A DNA stretch of 64,000 nt from the NCBI GenBank assembly GCA_963277665.1, contig OY728123.1:628058915-628122914 (forward strand), in the 5' to 3' direction. The translations under genes and the position numbers were made by a program. The notes under the pieces were generated by a model. It worked only from the letters and a program-made list of their open reading frames with translations, did no database searches and was not told where the DNA came from. The DNA is from Viscum album (taxonomy: Eukaryota; Streptophyta; Magnoliopsida; Santalales; Viscaceae). Below are positions 1 through 11,319 of the stretch, one piece after another (the stretch's first letter is position 1; every line of letters starts with the position of its first letter).

Positions 1-770
1 TCAGCCAGGAGTTCGTCGACCAGCCTCTTCTGTATAGTGATCTGTTATCCAAATGTGGCCTTCTCGGGGACTTCGTCCATCTTCTGCACTGAGGCAGATG
101 GGTCAGAGTGCTTGATAGCTCCAACATGTTCTGTACCCTTACTGGCATTACGACTGAGTACCAGTGACTCGGTGGGCACTGGGAGGCCTAGAAGGTTCCT
201 CTACTGATGAGTAATCCTCCCTGATGGGTCCAACAAGGTTGGTACACCCACATGGGGTAAGTCTCCATTGAGAAACTCCATATCGTCCTCCTTGTCTACT
301 ATGTCAGTCATGTGGTCAGCAACCCTTCATGGGGGCATGTCCTCAATGTCGCGTAACAAATCAGGCTGCCACATGATAGGAATGAAGAGGAGGGCGGCAT
401 ACTATCCCCATCCATAGACATCCATATGGGGGTAGCTTCCATAATGATTTTGTGGAGTACCATGAAACTCTGGATGCATTTTTGTTGGAAGGCGCTCTAG
501 CGATCTAGTGACTCATGGCGTTGGGCCATAGGGTGTGCGGCCAAATCAACCAGACGACATTGCTCGCCAATTTCCTCAAAGTGCACTTGGCTCCTGGGGT
601 ATTCCACCCAATAATAGGGACTACAGAAGTGTTTCACCCATAGGGTTCGACAGAAGCACTCTACTTCCTCTGGGGTGAGGGATTCTGGTGCACGAAAGTT
701 CGATGCTGCCGTAGGCTAGACCTTCTCTGGGAAGTGATCCATCGCAAGAATGTTCCAGAAACTCATGTTC
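1..770 (-). pseudogene. C-terminal-side part of the unrecognised block A protein
   Basis: This is the same strand and probably the same gene as the upstream part, in a shifted frame. Around 690-500 the minus strand reads a well-behaved stretch beginning near PESLTPEEVECFCRTLWVKH, rich in aromatic and cysteine residues, ending in a TAG near 500. From about 350 to 1 it resumes with an acidic segment around DIEDMPP and DHMTDIVDKEDDMEF, and ends near QITIQKRLVDELLA. The balanced composition suggests former coding sequence rather than a chance frame. No family is recognised; stops lie near 500, 330, 205 and 50. The gene runs off the left edge. Confidence 0.35.
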
Positions 771-2909
771 TAGGATTTAGGGTCTGGCCCCGTATTCCCC
801 ACTTGTCAACTGGAGGTGGCTGAGGAACTGGTAGCGGTACTGAGGCGGACCGCTGGCACAGTAAACTGGGCGGCAGAGAATACGGTGAATGAGCCGACTG
901 GCCGCCGAATTTCGAGCCATCCTTCGAAGAGTGTGGTGACCTGGCCACAATTTCATGATACGACAGGCTAATATCCACATCTACTGGTGAAGTGATCCCA
1001 GTTACCAGCGATGGGTTACACTTTTGCTCAAATTCCATCGGTCTACAAAATAACTCTCTGGGATCTCTAGTCGAGGTAGAGGGCACTTCTGGTGACAATG
1101 GTGGTGACTGCATGGTCAGATCCTATGGGACTCTCAAAAAATTCTCCTCCTATATGTACTTGCGAAGAGAGGTGGGAATCCTGTGGACTTCCCATTCCGG
1201 AAGGATGATTCTGACACGCCTTGTTCCTACCCCGTTATTTGACACGAAGGAACGAGGGGAGGGTTACATTGCTGATTCACATTCTTCTTCAGAATCCAAG
1301 AATCGGGCCAGTTTGATCTCCATCTGTACCTTCCTAGGATTCTTTTTTTACTGGCAACGACCCTCCCTCCTACCCCTAGATGGCTCTTCGAGAAGAGGCT
1401 GATTCCTGACATGTAGTCTCGGGGCCGCGCTGGTGCCAGGGCGAAGAGGACTTCCGCTTGAGATTGCCATGGTGTGAGGGGAACCAGGAAAAATGTAGAA
1501 GTGGATATGGGGAGGACCTCCATGAATAGCTCCTGAGTGGGAGAAATTTATATTGAAACTAGCAGGGGCATGGGGAGGACCTCCATGCTTGGTGCGGGTG
1601 GTGCGAGGCTGACCATCACCCCTCTGGTTTCCAGGGTGAGGAAGACCTTCTCCAACTGCGGAGAGAACATAGGATGGATCCCCATGATGGAGATGGACTG
1701 GATGGAAAATGTCTTCACATAAATGGTCATTGTCAGGAGGGGGAACATCGTACCCGGTGTGGTGGGCACTAGAGAGGCTTCGGTGCCGGGTATCACTACC
1801 GAGGGGCAGGTCTTTATTTGGGTTGGGGGTAGCACGAGGCATACCTCCATGATGAGATTTGGAGCGAGGAAGGCCCACACTCTGTGGGTAGTGGTATGGG
1901 GAGGGTCTCCGTGAGGGGTGACATCACCACCAGTTGGTTTGCGGTGATCGCCACTCATGCCTGCGACTCGGAGAGTCAACCCACCCTGGTCGTGGGGCGG
2001 TTGGGGCCTCAATCCTAGTTGGGAATAGGAGTGCCCCTGCTCGGTGTGGGTAGGGACTTTATGATATGCGTCGGCGGTGACTCGGGCCACAGAATTTGTC
2101 GATTTTAATGCCCCTTGATGGGCGTCCTTAGTTCGGGCCCAATGCTGGCGTCGGGTCAGGCGAGCCGGTGCAGGTGGTGCAGGTGCATAGCCTAACTGTT
2201 CCTCTAGCAAGGCTAAACAGCAGATCTGGCGTGGTTGGGTGGGGGACCTTACTTGGAGTCCTTGGATCAGGACTCTGACCGGGCTGAGCCGGACGTGACC
2301 CACCTCATCAGCGTAACGCAGGGAGTCGTCAAGGCGTTCCGGGGACAGGCTCCCGGAATGGTTGAATGTTGGGGTGGGGATCAGGGGATCCCTGTGCGAC
2401 CCTTGTGGGTGGCGTTGACGGTGGGGCCTGGATTCTTCTAGGTCCAGGCAGGCCATATCCCGAGTTGTAATTATCCCCTCCTCCTCTTAATGGTGTATGA
2501 GATCGTTAATCTCCCTTCGTTGGATGACTTCCGATGGGGAGATGGGGCACAGGCGCCCCATGTTTGTGGATGCAGATGCCGTTGTGGCAGCTGTGGAGCC
2601 ACTCAGAGTAGCTGTGTGGGTGTTTCCCCTACCCTTGTGTAGGCAGGTGGGCGGTGATCGTGTCCCTGTAGCAGCAACCTGATTCCTGAGATGTAGGGAG
2701 ATTAACTCATCAGCACTACGAGGAAAAGAAATCGACAACCAGTTCCCCAGTGCCATTCCGTCATCTGTGTCTGGTAAGAGGGATCCACGCTGACAACGTC
2801 GTAGAATGGAATGCCCCAAATTATACTACCCCAACTTCTGTTGAGTATCACGCCAGTCCCGGTATTTGTTTGGTGGGACCCGGCGCTGGATATCTGGATT
2901 CGGTGACAT
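771..2909 (-). pseudogene. Eroded unrecognised protein, N-terminal, Pro-rich and 21-residue-repeat parts
   Basis: I do not recognise this protein. A minus-strand frame opens at the ATG at 2909 (MSPNPDIQRRVPPNKYRDW) and runs with few stops to about 2490, with a segment SFPRSADELISLHLRNQ that looks like real coding sequence. It continues through a proline/arginine-rich stretch (about 2480-1960) and into a His/Pro/Gly-rich region with a 21-residue repeat whose best copies read HGGPPHAP and HGGPPHIH (about 1960-1380). A charged segment (KVQMEIKLARFLDSEEE) follows near 1330-1280, then a serine-rich part to about 780. At least two frame changes and several TGA/TAG stops mark it as a pseudogene. A Gag or ORF1 of an LTR element is possible, but no zinc knuckle or known motif was seen. 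Confidence 0.45.
1380..1960 (-). repeat. 63-bp (21-codon) tandem repeat
   Basis: The core atggggaggacctccatg (plus strand) occurs exactly at 1507-1524 and 1570-1587. Related cores recur at about 1443, 1633, 1700, 1770, 1832 and 1895, mostly at 63-bp steps, and a weaker copy lies near 1958. Because 63 is a multiple of three, the array reads as a 21-residue repeat in the minus-strand protein. Two steps deviate by a few bases (near 1700 and 1770), which matches frame damage in that stretch. Confidence 0.7.
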
Positions 2910-3900
2910 GTCAATCTATTGATGTCTCGAGCACTAAAAATATCAACATTGAGGAGAAGAACTTCACGTCGAGTTCCCCAATTCTGGTTCCAATGCTTTC
3001 CCTGGGGTGCACACGTCCATCTTCCTTGGCGCGAGAGGCGTAGATTATTTTATACCCTGCATTACCGCTTTCCAAAGGCGGGCGACATTCGCTCCTTTTT
3101 CACGGATGTATGCTCCTTGATGGAAACCAGGATAATGGGAAGTCGGTTCTTCCTTCCGTGGATTCCTCCTCGAAACTCGTCACCTAGTCCGAGTCTCCCT
3201 CATAGATTTAATACGGTGTTCGTGAAACTCTTCCCAATGCCATGTTTCCATTACGCCGGTTAATTACACTACTTCTGTCAGGACATTCCAAAGGGTCTGG
3301 TCAAGGCAGTAACCTTCGGTTAGGGGAGTAGTCACATTGAGACATCACTGGCATGTCTGGATGCTGGGGAATTGGCATGTCTATCTTTTTTCCCTTTTTA
3401 TATGGCTTCATGAGGGCATGTAAGCCTGAGACATCTCACACTGAATGCAGGGAATCATATGCCATTGTCATGTATCTAAGGTTTTTCCTTAGCTTCTTTT
3501 GTTTAACACAGTGTATGCCATGAGTTTAACATCCAAAAGAGATAGATCAGACAGATCAGAACACTATCCAGAGTGGATCAGATTGAAGAACCCCCATGAG
3601 GGATCGCTGATATTGGGACCAGCATGTGGGCGGCTTCCTGAATACAGTGGGTGCGGAAATGAAGTGGCATGATCTCTCTGGGATGTGGGGGCCTGTGTAA
3701 GAATCCTGATGGGTGATGGAAAATTTAATAGAGTGGAGGAGGGGTGCTATGGGACCGTCATGGGGATGACGGTGAAGTTGGGCTTTAGCCTCGAAGAGAC
3801 CTCCTACGTGTCCCGGTTGCAGGGAATCAAAGTCTGCGTAGTTCGGTTTGGTTCCTGAGAACCGATGTGAAGTGGGACCTTGGTCCGATGGGTGGTCAGA
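2910..3900. other. Gene-free stretch upstream of the block A protein
   Basis: No coding signal is seen on either strand. The minus strand here would be the leader and promoter side of the block A gene, with a TATA-like box at 3046-3054. A possible primer-binding-like stretch near 2955-2975 was considered but not accepted. Confidence 0.4.
3046..3054 (-). promoter_or_regulatory. TATA-like box upstream of the block A gene
   Basis: The minus strand reads GGGTATAAAATAATC here, a good plant TATA match inside otherwise G+C-rich DNA and about 135 bp upstream of the ATG at 2909. The position would suit a promoter in an LTR or gene. Function is inferred only. Confidence 0.3.
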
Positions 3901-3904
3901 TTGA

Positions 3905-5040
3905 ACCTCATGGAGGCTTCCTATTTACCATTCCTTGACATGGATCAAAGACCTCGTAGTACATAATGGACACCGATGAACCGACGTGAAGAAGGACCTT
4001 GGTTCAATGGGTGCTGGGCTTGAACCTCGGGAGGTTTCCAACATACCATGACCTGACATGGATCAAAGTCCTTATAGTTTTCATTGATAAGGGGCTGCTG
4101 AAAATACATGTATGGATGTCGGAACAACTGGGTGATGGGGTCACAACGACTTACCGCTGGATTGGGATACAGTTTAACATCATGTGGGACGAGGGTGTGT
4201 CAGAGAACCGACGTGAAGGGGTACCTTGGTCCATGTGGATGTTGAGCTTAAACCTCATGGAGGATTCCTACGTACCATGCCTTGGCATGGATCAAAGTCT
4301 TTGTAGTTCAAAAGGGTGATGGTGTCGAGGAACTGACGTGATGAAGGACCTTGGTCCGATGGGTGACGGGCACGATCCTCAGCGAGGCTTCCTACGTACC
4401 ATGCCTTGACATGGATCAAAGTCCTCATATTTTGGGTAGGGTTTTGTCAGGGAGCTGACTTGAAGGTGAACTCGGGGGTCCATTGGTGGTGGTATTGTAC
4501 CTCGTGGAGGCTTCCAACGTACCATGCCTTGAAATGGATCAAATTCCTCATAGTTCGGGTTGGTGTGGAATACAGTTTAACGTCATGCATGAAGGGGGTG
4601 AACCGACATGAAGGAGGTCGAAACAATCGAGTGGTGGGCTTGAACCTCGTGGAGGCTTTCTATGAACCATGCCTTTACATGGATCAAATTCCTCGTAGAT
4701 CATGTTTGTGCAGTTTCATGTCATCCGGGATGAGGAAATTGGGGCTTATGCTCTGAGGCGGCCCATGGTGGATTTTGGTGAACCGATGTGAAGGAGGTCA
4801 GGAAGACCAACGAGTGGAGGGTTTGAACCTGGTGAGGCTGCCAACGTTCCATGCCTTGACATGGATCAAAGTCCTCATAGTTCCGGAGGTATCATAACAG
4901 CTTACCACTGGATTGGAATGCATTTTAACGTCATACGGGACGAGGGTGGAACCTGGCGTGAATACACGATGGATGGCGGGTTTAGACCTCATGAAGGCTC
5001 CCTACCTACCATGCCTTGATATTGACCAAAGACCACGTAG
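3905..5040. repeat. Tandem repeat, eight copies, unit about 105-230 bp
   Basis: The core ccttgacatggatcaaag recurs with substitutions near 3937, 4052, 4283, 4405, 4526, 4672, 4855 and 5016. The surrounding unit includes an aaccgacgtgaag segment, a ttgaacctcatggaggcttcc segment and the core. Spacing is irregular because some units also carry a second segment with cagtttaacgtcatg (near 4170, 4570, 4918). No coding role is apparent. Such arrays are common in long LTRs and untranslated regions of plant retroelements. Confidence 0.7.
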
Positions 5041-5049
5041 ATCATATTG

Positions 5050-5165
5050 ATATACAGTTTAATGTCATGTGGGACATCATACAGTTTAATGTCATGCTGG
5101 ACGGGGGAAAACAGTTTAACGTCATGCTGGATGGGGGATACAGTTTAACGTCCTGCTGTATGGGG
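5050..5165. repeat. Short tandem repeat, unit 27-30 bp, four copies
   Basis: Four adjacent copies of acagtttaacgtcatgctgg plus a G-rich tail lie at about 5051, 5078, 5108 and 5137. The same segment occurs singly in the larger array to the left and again near 5640, so this looks like local amplification of one part of the larger unit. Confidence 0.7.
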
Positions 5166-6562
5166 GCATTGTCATGGTCGATGCTTACTCTAAGCCCATT
5201 TGATTCGTGCTCAATGTGAGACACAAAAGGCATCCAATACCTGACAATCATGTTACGAAGGGTGCGTTCGTGAGAAGCGAAGAGGGGCTTACACGTTGAG
5301 TGGCCCATGGTGTTGGGACTTACTCCACGATGGAGGCCTGAATGCCATAAAGCACAGAGGGAGAGGGGATTTGGGACCGAATAAATTAGGTGCCCCATTG
5401 CAAATAATGCCTTCCACTGGCCCTGACAGTGAGGAAGTACGGTGGTGAATGGGTGCTACCTTCTGCATGAATGATTAGGGGCTTACGCCAAGATGGCTGT
5501 CCTTCCACCCGGAAAAACGCCACTCCGATAAAGAGGATATCATCCCCTGTGAGGGGTGATCCCATCTTCGTAGAGACCAGTGGGCGTAATGAATGTTCGA
5601 GCTGGGGGGACCCTGTGTGCGAGGAACGGGGCTGGATCACAATTTAACGTCATGTTTTGAGGGCAAGGTGCTTAGTAGTATAACGTCTTGTAGCTCGGAC
5701 AAGGTGGGTTTACTCCGCACCCCTAGGACATACATAACTGGTACCCTCTGACCCATGGGGAAGGGAAGGCATCGAAAATGCCGTGTAGAAGGTGGGTCTC
5801 AAATCGAACCATCGAGGGGTCCACATTAGCGTGGTTATGCGAAGAAGAAATAGTCATTAGCATGCCTATGAGAAAGAGCATTAGGTGAAGAAACGCCATG
5901 GGTGGTATCATCCAGGGGGCTTTGAAATCACATCGTGCAAACCTGGAGGGTCGCATGAGAAAAGGGATTTCCAAGTAGAGGGGTCCGCACGTAGGGGCCT
6001 TGCGGAGCTCGGTTGCTCTACGTAGTAGAGGGAACTTGAGAAGGGGTGTGATTCGCGATATGGGGTTCCTTAGCCTTATTATGGGGCGAAGGTGGAAATG
6101 GGAGGTGTTGAGAGAAGTGGAAGGGTGTTAAAGGAGCACTACCTCATGAAGCATAGGTGCCTCACGAAGCGAAGTGACGTGAGGCAGTATGCTTAGCGAA
6201 GTATAGTGACCCTACCTTGGCATGTCGATCACGTCTATAGGGTGGATGTTTTTTGAAGAATAAATGATCCATGATTTCCCGGGTCACCTTGGGGATCCCT
6301 TTCCTTTGAGATTTCCCTTAGGCTTTTCCAAGGTCATCCCTCTCGAAAGAAGGGCTCAAAACGAGACAAGGCGAAGGCCTCTCATGAAGAAAAAATTCCT
6401 CGCGGAGCTAATGATTCCCAGAGAGAAGAGTGCTTCGTGATTTGGGAGATGAGAAGTCGATGGTTCGGATTTCCCTCTTTCAAGAGCTCAGGTGGATCAG
6501 GGTATTTATAGGAAATATGTGTCATGACGCAGAGCTCACGCGGCGCAAAGGGGGTTTGGGTT
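5166..6562. other. Gene-free G+C-rich stretch
   Basis: No convincing coding sequence is present; the reading frames here are short and unlike any known protein. A small inverted repeat, gcctcac at 6159-6165 and gtgaggc at 6179-6185, sits among several AAGCGAAGT-like words. Nothing else is recognised. Confidence 0.4.
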
Positions 6563-6900
6563 ACTCTATGGCGGGTCGCGAGCGTCAAGTGGGTTTGCGG
6601 AGAGGTACCTCCACATCTGCATCGTGGAGGTGTCACAAACGTCAGGGCGTTCGCAGAGAGTTACCACCTCCGATGTTTCACGGCAGTGTCACGAATGTTA
6701 GGGCCTTTGTAGAGAGTTACCACCTCCTCCGCTTCGCGGTGGGTTGGAAAATATCAGGGGCGTTCACAGAGAGTTACTGCCTCCTCTGCTTCGCGGTGGG
6801 TTTGCGAACCTCAGGGGCGTTCATGGAGAGCTGCCGCCTCATTTACTCTGCGGCGGGTTTGCAAACATCATGGGTGTTTGCGGAGAGTTACTGCCTCAAG
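6563..6900. repeat. 57-bp tandem repeat, five full copies plus two partial
   Basis: Full copies start with gagag at 6600, 6656, 6712, 6769 and 6826; partial copies lie before 6600 and at 6883. Units are 56 or 57 bp and share gagagttactgcctcctctg and cgcggtgggtttgcgaac. Because 57 is a multiple of three, a plus-strand frame stays open across it, giving a 19-residue repeat. That frame runs on into the A+T-rich DNA after 6980, so it is probably not a gene. Confidence 0.8.
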
Positions 6901-6980
6901 TTATTCATGGTGGCCACATTGCTTGGGGAGGCTCCGCATCGGGGCTTCGTGGGGCAGGCCTTAGGGCCTTCTTTTCTTCA

Positions 6981-9731
6981 GTCTTTTAATCCAATATTTT
7001 GGAACCAACAAATGCATTGGACTAATTTTCTAGATTACCATTACATTTTCATATTAATTGAATTTATTTTGTTCGAATTAATCATGTTAATTTTACCTTT
7101 ATAAAAACCAAATACTAAACAGTGTCAAAATTGACATAAATGAGTTTTTTTTTAAAAAAAATACAATATTATTAAGTGATATAATATTCCTAAAAATATT
7201 ATGTTTAGAAAAATTAATAATATAATTATAGATATGTCTTTAGTGAATCACTTGGGGATAAATTGGATTTTTATAGTATTTTTATTAACCATTAATTATA
7301 ATAATACAAGAATTCGTTGTAAAAGTTAGACTATTTAACTAAGAGTTAAATCTAAATAATAAGAATAGTATGGTTACCTAAGACTACCTAAAACCTATTG
7401 GTTTAAAGGTTTTCGACCGAACCCCACATTTTCCTCGAAATAAATCCTTTTGGGTCCATTATGAACCAAATATGATTGTATAATAAATTAAATTTTCAAG
7501 CATTTCCAAAAATGACCCTCACCTCTCTTATAAAATGGTGCTTCCCCTTATCTCAAAATCACTCCCCCAAAGTCATTTGGATCGGCCAAACCCTACTGAT
7601 ATATCCTCCCAAATACCATCAATTAAACCTAGAGGTCTTACTTTTATCATATGCCAACATAAAGATCCTTTTTTATCAAATCAAAAAGAAGCACCCAAAG
7701 AATAGTTAATAATTTCACCAAGTTTTTCAAAGTTCTTTTTTTCATCCAATACCTTTTTCTTTATTTTTTTCAATAAAAAAATATTAAATACAGTACCTTA
7801 TACTTACTATAATGTTATTATAAATATGATACGACCATATTCATTATCCAATCCATCCTATTAATGACGAAGTCACCATACATGTATACGTATGGCTAAC
7901 CGTCTCTATGTCGTGGTGTAGTCTGTTATTCAACACTTCATTATTTGGATGGGTATAATAATGAATATAATTTTTGTAAATAATAAATATAAAATGTTAA
8001 TTATTCTTTATATATGATATACCATCTAATTACATAGGATCTCTCCATCAATAGATTGATATTGTCGGTCATGTGTACGTACATATTATCGTCTCCCAGA
8101 ACGCGATAAAATTCATTCCCCATCTTAATCACTCATAAATAATTTTTATTTTAAGATTAAAAATAATATTTAAAAACTTAATATCATTCAGGACATGAAT
8201 CTAATACATCCTATTCATAAACAACACGACTTATGTAACCAAACATGTAAATTAAAACGAATTATTTAACACCCAAAACAATGGTAAAACTGAAATATTA
8301 TTAACAAAGCAATATTAGAAGACCATATATGATATCATATTTTTGTAGGTGGTTCATTAATAATTTATTAACAATGATTTAACTATTATAACAGAGGTTA
8401 GCATTCCCTCGATCAAGGAAAAGTACAAAGTAAAAGTACATGGTAAGGGTTAATTTTACAATTTCGTTATTATCTGAGGATGTATATACGTGAGTATCTA
8501 CTAGGACCTATTTATCATCCACATATGAGTTTCTTAAATATTTATTTGAAAAATAATTTAATATTTAATAGAATATGGGCTAAAATCATTTATACCTTGA
8601 TTTACTTTTTAAATTTTCTTTTTGAATGATATCATTTTGTTGCTTTCCAAATAAGGTACTTTATGTCCATTTTGAAAAATTATGTTAAGAATATTTTTTT
8701 AACTTATATAGAGCGTGTGGCTATTTTCTGCCTTTATAACACCATCGAATATTCCCTTACAAGATTATAAGAATATTTTAAAAATAAATGTTTTCTTATA
8801 TAATTATGTGACTTCTAAACGATTTCAAAATAGAAAGAGATATTTCTCAAAAATTGTTTTGATTTCATCTTTTTCAACATTTTTTTATGGATTTCACACT
8901 TAATTGAAGATGATTTATTATGATAAAACCATTAATATTTTATTGAAGATTTTGTGATATGTTTGACTGTGGATGTGTTTTTTATACCATTCATGGGTTA
9001 TGGTTAAAGTATTAACATTTTGTATGCTACTTTTAATACGAAGTTTTGTATTATGTTTTATCATTTTCATATGAGGAATGCATTTGACATAGTAAGTGAC
9101 AAGTGAAGCCCTATATAGTTCATCGATACATCGGTAGGTCTCATAATAGAAACCATTGTCTTACAATAAGTCCTTGATAAAATCTTATTATATTCTTGGC
9201 CTGAGGCCTTGACTATGTCGTTATGATGCCCGATATTATACATTCCGTCATTATGAAATTTGTTATTGATATATCATGTGATTATTAGACTAGAAGAATA
9301 TCCATGTGACTAAGTAAATGGAATTTTTTATTTATATTTTCCATATTATTTTAAAGTTTATGTTTAAAATGCGTGTGTTTTAGACTATTAAATTTATTTA
9401 AATTCTTATGCTTATTTATGATAGTTTCTGCTATATTGATATCCTTACTAAGCATGTGAGCTCAACCCTTTCAATGGATTATTTGTTACAGGATGCAAAA
9501 ATATATATTATGACTAACCTACTAAGATAGTCTAATGGGGATTAGTCTGGTCAAAGGAGACACAAGGTTGTTGTTTCTTTATTTCACAATGTAATGTAAA
9601 GAAAAAAGATTTTATCTTATGCTTCCAAGGCTAATAAACTAATCTGTATTTCAGGATTTGATCCATTGTGATCATGCCAATGTTATGTAATAACGAACCA
9701 ACTCTAGATAACTAGGTTTGGCATATTACTA
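6981..9731 (+). repeat. 5' LTR of element B, truncated at its left end
   Basis: The stretch from about 7170 to 9731 aligns by eye with 15300-17834. Shared blocks include aaataaatccttttgg, cttataaaa with cttcccctt, ttcaacacttcattatttggatg and gatcatgccaat. The matching 3' LTR begins with TGTAACACC at 14734, but no such start is found here. The stretch 6981-7170 matches poorly. The LTR ends in attacta just before the primer site. Confidence 0.8.
7529..7535 (+). promoter_or_regulatory. LTR TATA box (element B, 5' LTR)
   Basis: TATAAAA sits in ctcttataaaatggtgcttcccc. The same context occurs in the 3' LTR at 15660, so it is a conserved LTR position. It is probably the former RNA polymerase II promoter of the element. 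Confidence 0.55.
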
Positions 9732-9732
9732 T

Positions 9733-9744
9733 TGGTTTCTGAGG
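9733..9744 (+). other. Primer-binding site, element B
   Basis: TGGTTTCTGAGG follows the LTR end after a single base. It matches the usual plant initiator-Met tRNA primer site TGGTATCAGAGC at 9 of 12 positions. In an active element, reverse transcription would start here. Confidence 0.6.
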
Positions 9745-10233
9745 AATTTTAGTACAAGACTTGGATGATAGATTTACAAAAACTATGATTAGATAACCTT
9801 ACACTAAGATACACAATGTGGATTAGTAAAGGAGAACTTCCTAGAATTTTGGTAATGTAGATATTTTGTGAATTTTCAAAGAAATACATCTGTTTCTAGA
9901 TATGAGTAGGTAGAGGAGGCTATGGCACAAATGTAACTCGGATTGAAAACTCTAATAAGGAGTTTCGGGCTTGACCCGAGGTATCCTGGTACAGGACAAT
10001 GGGATTTTCTACACTCTTGGTTACCACACTCCTGGAGAATATGATTAGGATACTCCAAATTTTCATTACAAATCATTGTGAAAGATATATGAGTAAATAC
10101 TTTCTCAATGAAAACATTTTTCTATGATTATGGATTATATGCATAAACTGTTCAGTTTATATTAGTAATTTTACTAGTTTGGAATTATGTATTGTGATTC
10201 ATAGACTAATATAGTGTATTCCATAGTTTAGAT

Positions 10234-11300
10234 ATGGAACCTAGTGGAAGGAATGGAAACTATATCAACACATGTAATCCATGTAGGGATTTCCCTCCTA
10301 CTCTAGATAATTAAATTAGATCTTGTGATGCAACTAGTGCTAAACAACTTATAACCATACTCAGAATACTCACTCATGTTATAAATAATAACCTTACCAG
10401 TATGGAGAACCTGGATACACAACGGGGAGGATAAATGTTAGACCTCTTCATGTGGTAACAACAAACAACATTCAATGGGACTAAAAATCCCTTTGTAGCT
10501 AAGAAATGGATACCATACATAGAGAAAATATTTCATGCTTCAGGGAGTAGCCAAAAGGAAAATGTTTTCATGGCAGTTTTTCGCATAAAAAGAGACGTAG
10601 ATCAATGGTGGTAATTAATTCAAAAAACAAAGGATGATAAGAACAATCAAATATGTAATGGATGGATTTTAAGGATATTTTCATAGAAAAATACATTTCT
10701 CGTGACCATTGAGCATATATGGAAAGACAATTTTAGAGTTTGAGGTAAAAGGAGGATGAGAATGATTCAATGTATGAGTCTAACATTATAAGGTTATCCA
10801 AGAATTTTAAAGATTGTATACATAAACCAAAGAGTAAGTTTGATCGATTATTTTATGGGTTAAAACCATTTCTCCATCTTTCATTACTCTCACAATCTTT
10901 CTCATTGTACAAAGATATTGTCTCAATTTCTGTCCTGACAAAAAAGGAATTCTCTAAGTCTTACGAATTTAAAGAAAAGCTAGAGAATAAGAGATCTATT
11001 AAACAATATGGAAATAAAAATATGGGGAAGAAGGGAATTGTTGAATTTCCATTTGATAGTAAATGTGAAAAAAAAGACATTGGTACATTCCTGAAGTGAA
11101 TGTGAGTATGTTACAAGTGTTGTGAAAAAGCCCGCCAAGCTCATGATTACAAGGGAATGAAAGAGGCTATCAATGTTGAATGATACAATTGTTGAGAAAT
11201 GGGGAATTATTCAAATTAATGTCCTATGTCCCCTGGAAAATTACCTCATTAAATCCCAAGGGAGAAAGGACAAGATTATGTGATCACTACAACTGTGGAA
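10234..11300 (+). pseudogene. Gag remnant, element B
   Basis: A start near 10234 (MEPSGRNGNY) fits the conserved position after a 500-bp leader. The best open part is 10770-11099, with the segment SKFDRLFYGLKP typical of the Gag region between capsid and zinc knuckles. Two decayed zinc knuckles follow: CYKCCEKARQAHDY (about 11108-11149) and YNC-stop-EMGNYSN-stop-CP (about 11180-11228), the second with a stop at the conserved Gly and Asn for His. Gag would package the element RNA. It is broken by many stops. Confidence 0.75.
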
Positions 11301-11319
11301 GAAGCCCCAAATGATGTGG

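Larger units (their letters stand above)
1..6980 (-). mobile_element. Block A: G+C-rich repeat-laden block, probably part of a large minus-strand element
   Basis: This block is visibly richer in G+C than everything to its right; composition changes within a few bases at about 6980. It contains an eroded minus-strand protein gene (1-2909), a TATA-like box upstream of it (3046-3054, minus) and three tandem-repeat arrays further upstream. That order (arrays, TATA, long reading frame) resembles a long LTR followed by gag in a Tat/Ogre-like plant retrotransposon, and the minus strand at 6980 would begin TGAAGAAAAGAAGG, a possible LTR start. No protease, RT or integrase is in view, so the class is an inference. 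It may equally be a different transposon type. The left end lies outside the window. Confidence 0.4.

Noticed and set aside
1348..2456. Two long overlapping minus-strand open frames as separate genes
   Set aside because: They overlap in different frames over the same tandem repeat. One decayed gene with frame changes explains both better.
2955..2975. A tRNA-Arg-type primer site on the minus strand (TTGGGGAACTCGACG)
   Set aside because: It fits the Tat/Ogre primer only with an inserted base and several mismatches, and no LTR end is defined next to it.
5042..5398. Minus-strand open frame over the short tandem repeat
   Set aside because: It is held open by the repeat and has no similarity or composition of a protein gene.
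6430..7104. A 224-codon plus-strand open frame across the 57-bp repeat
   Set aside because: It crosses the compositional edge at 6980 into LTR sequence of element B without any change, and its ends match no protein; the repeat length alone keeps it open.
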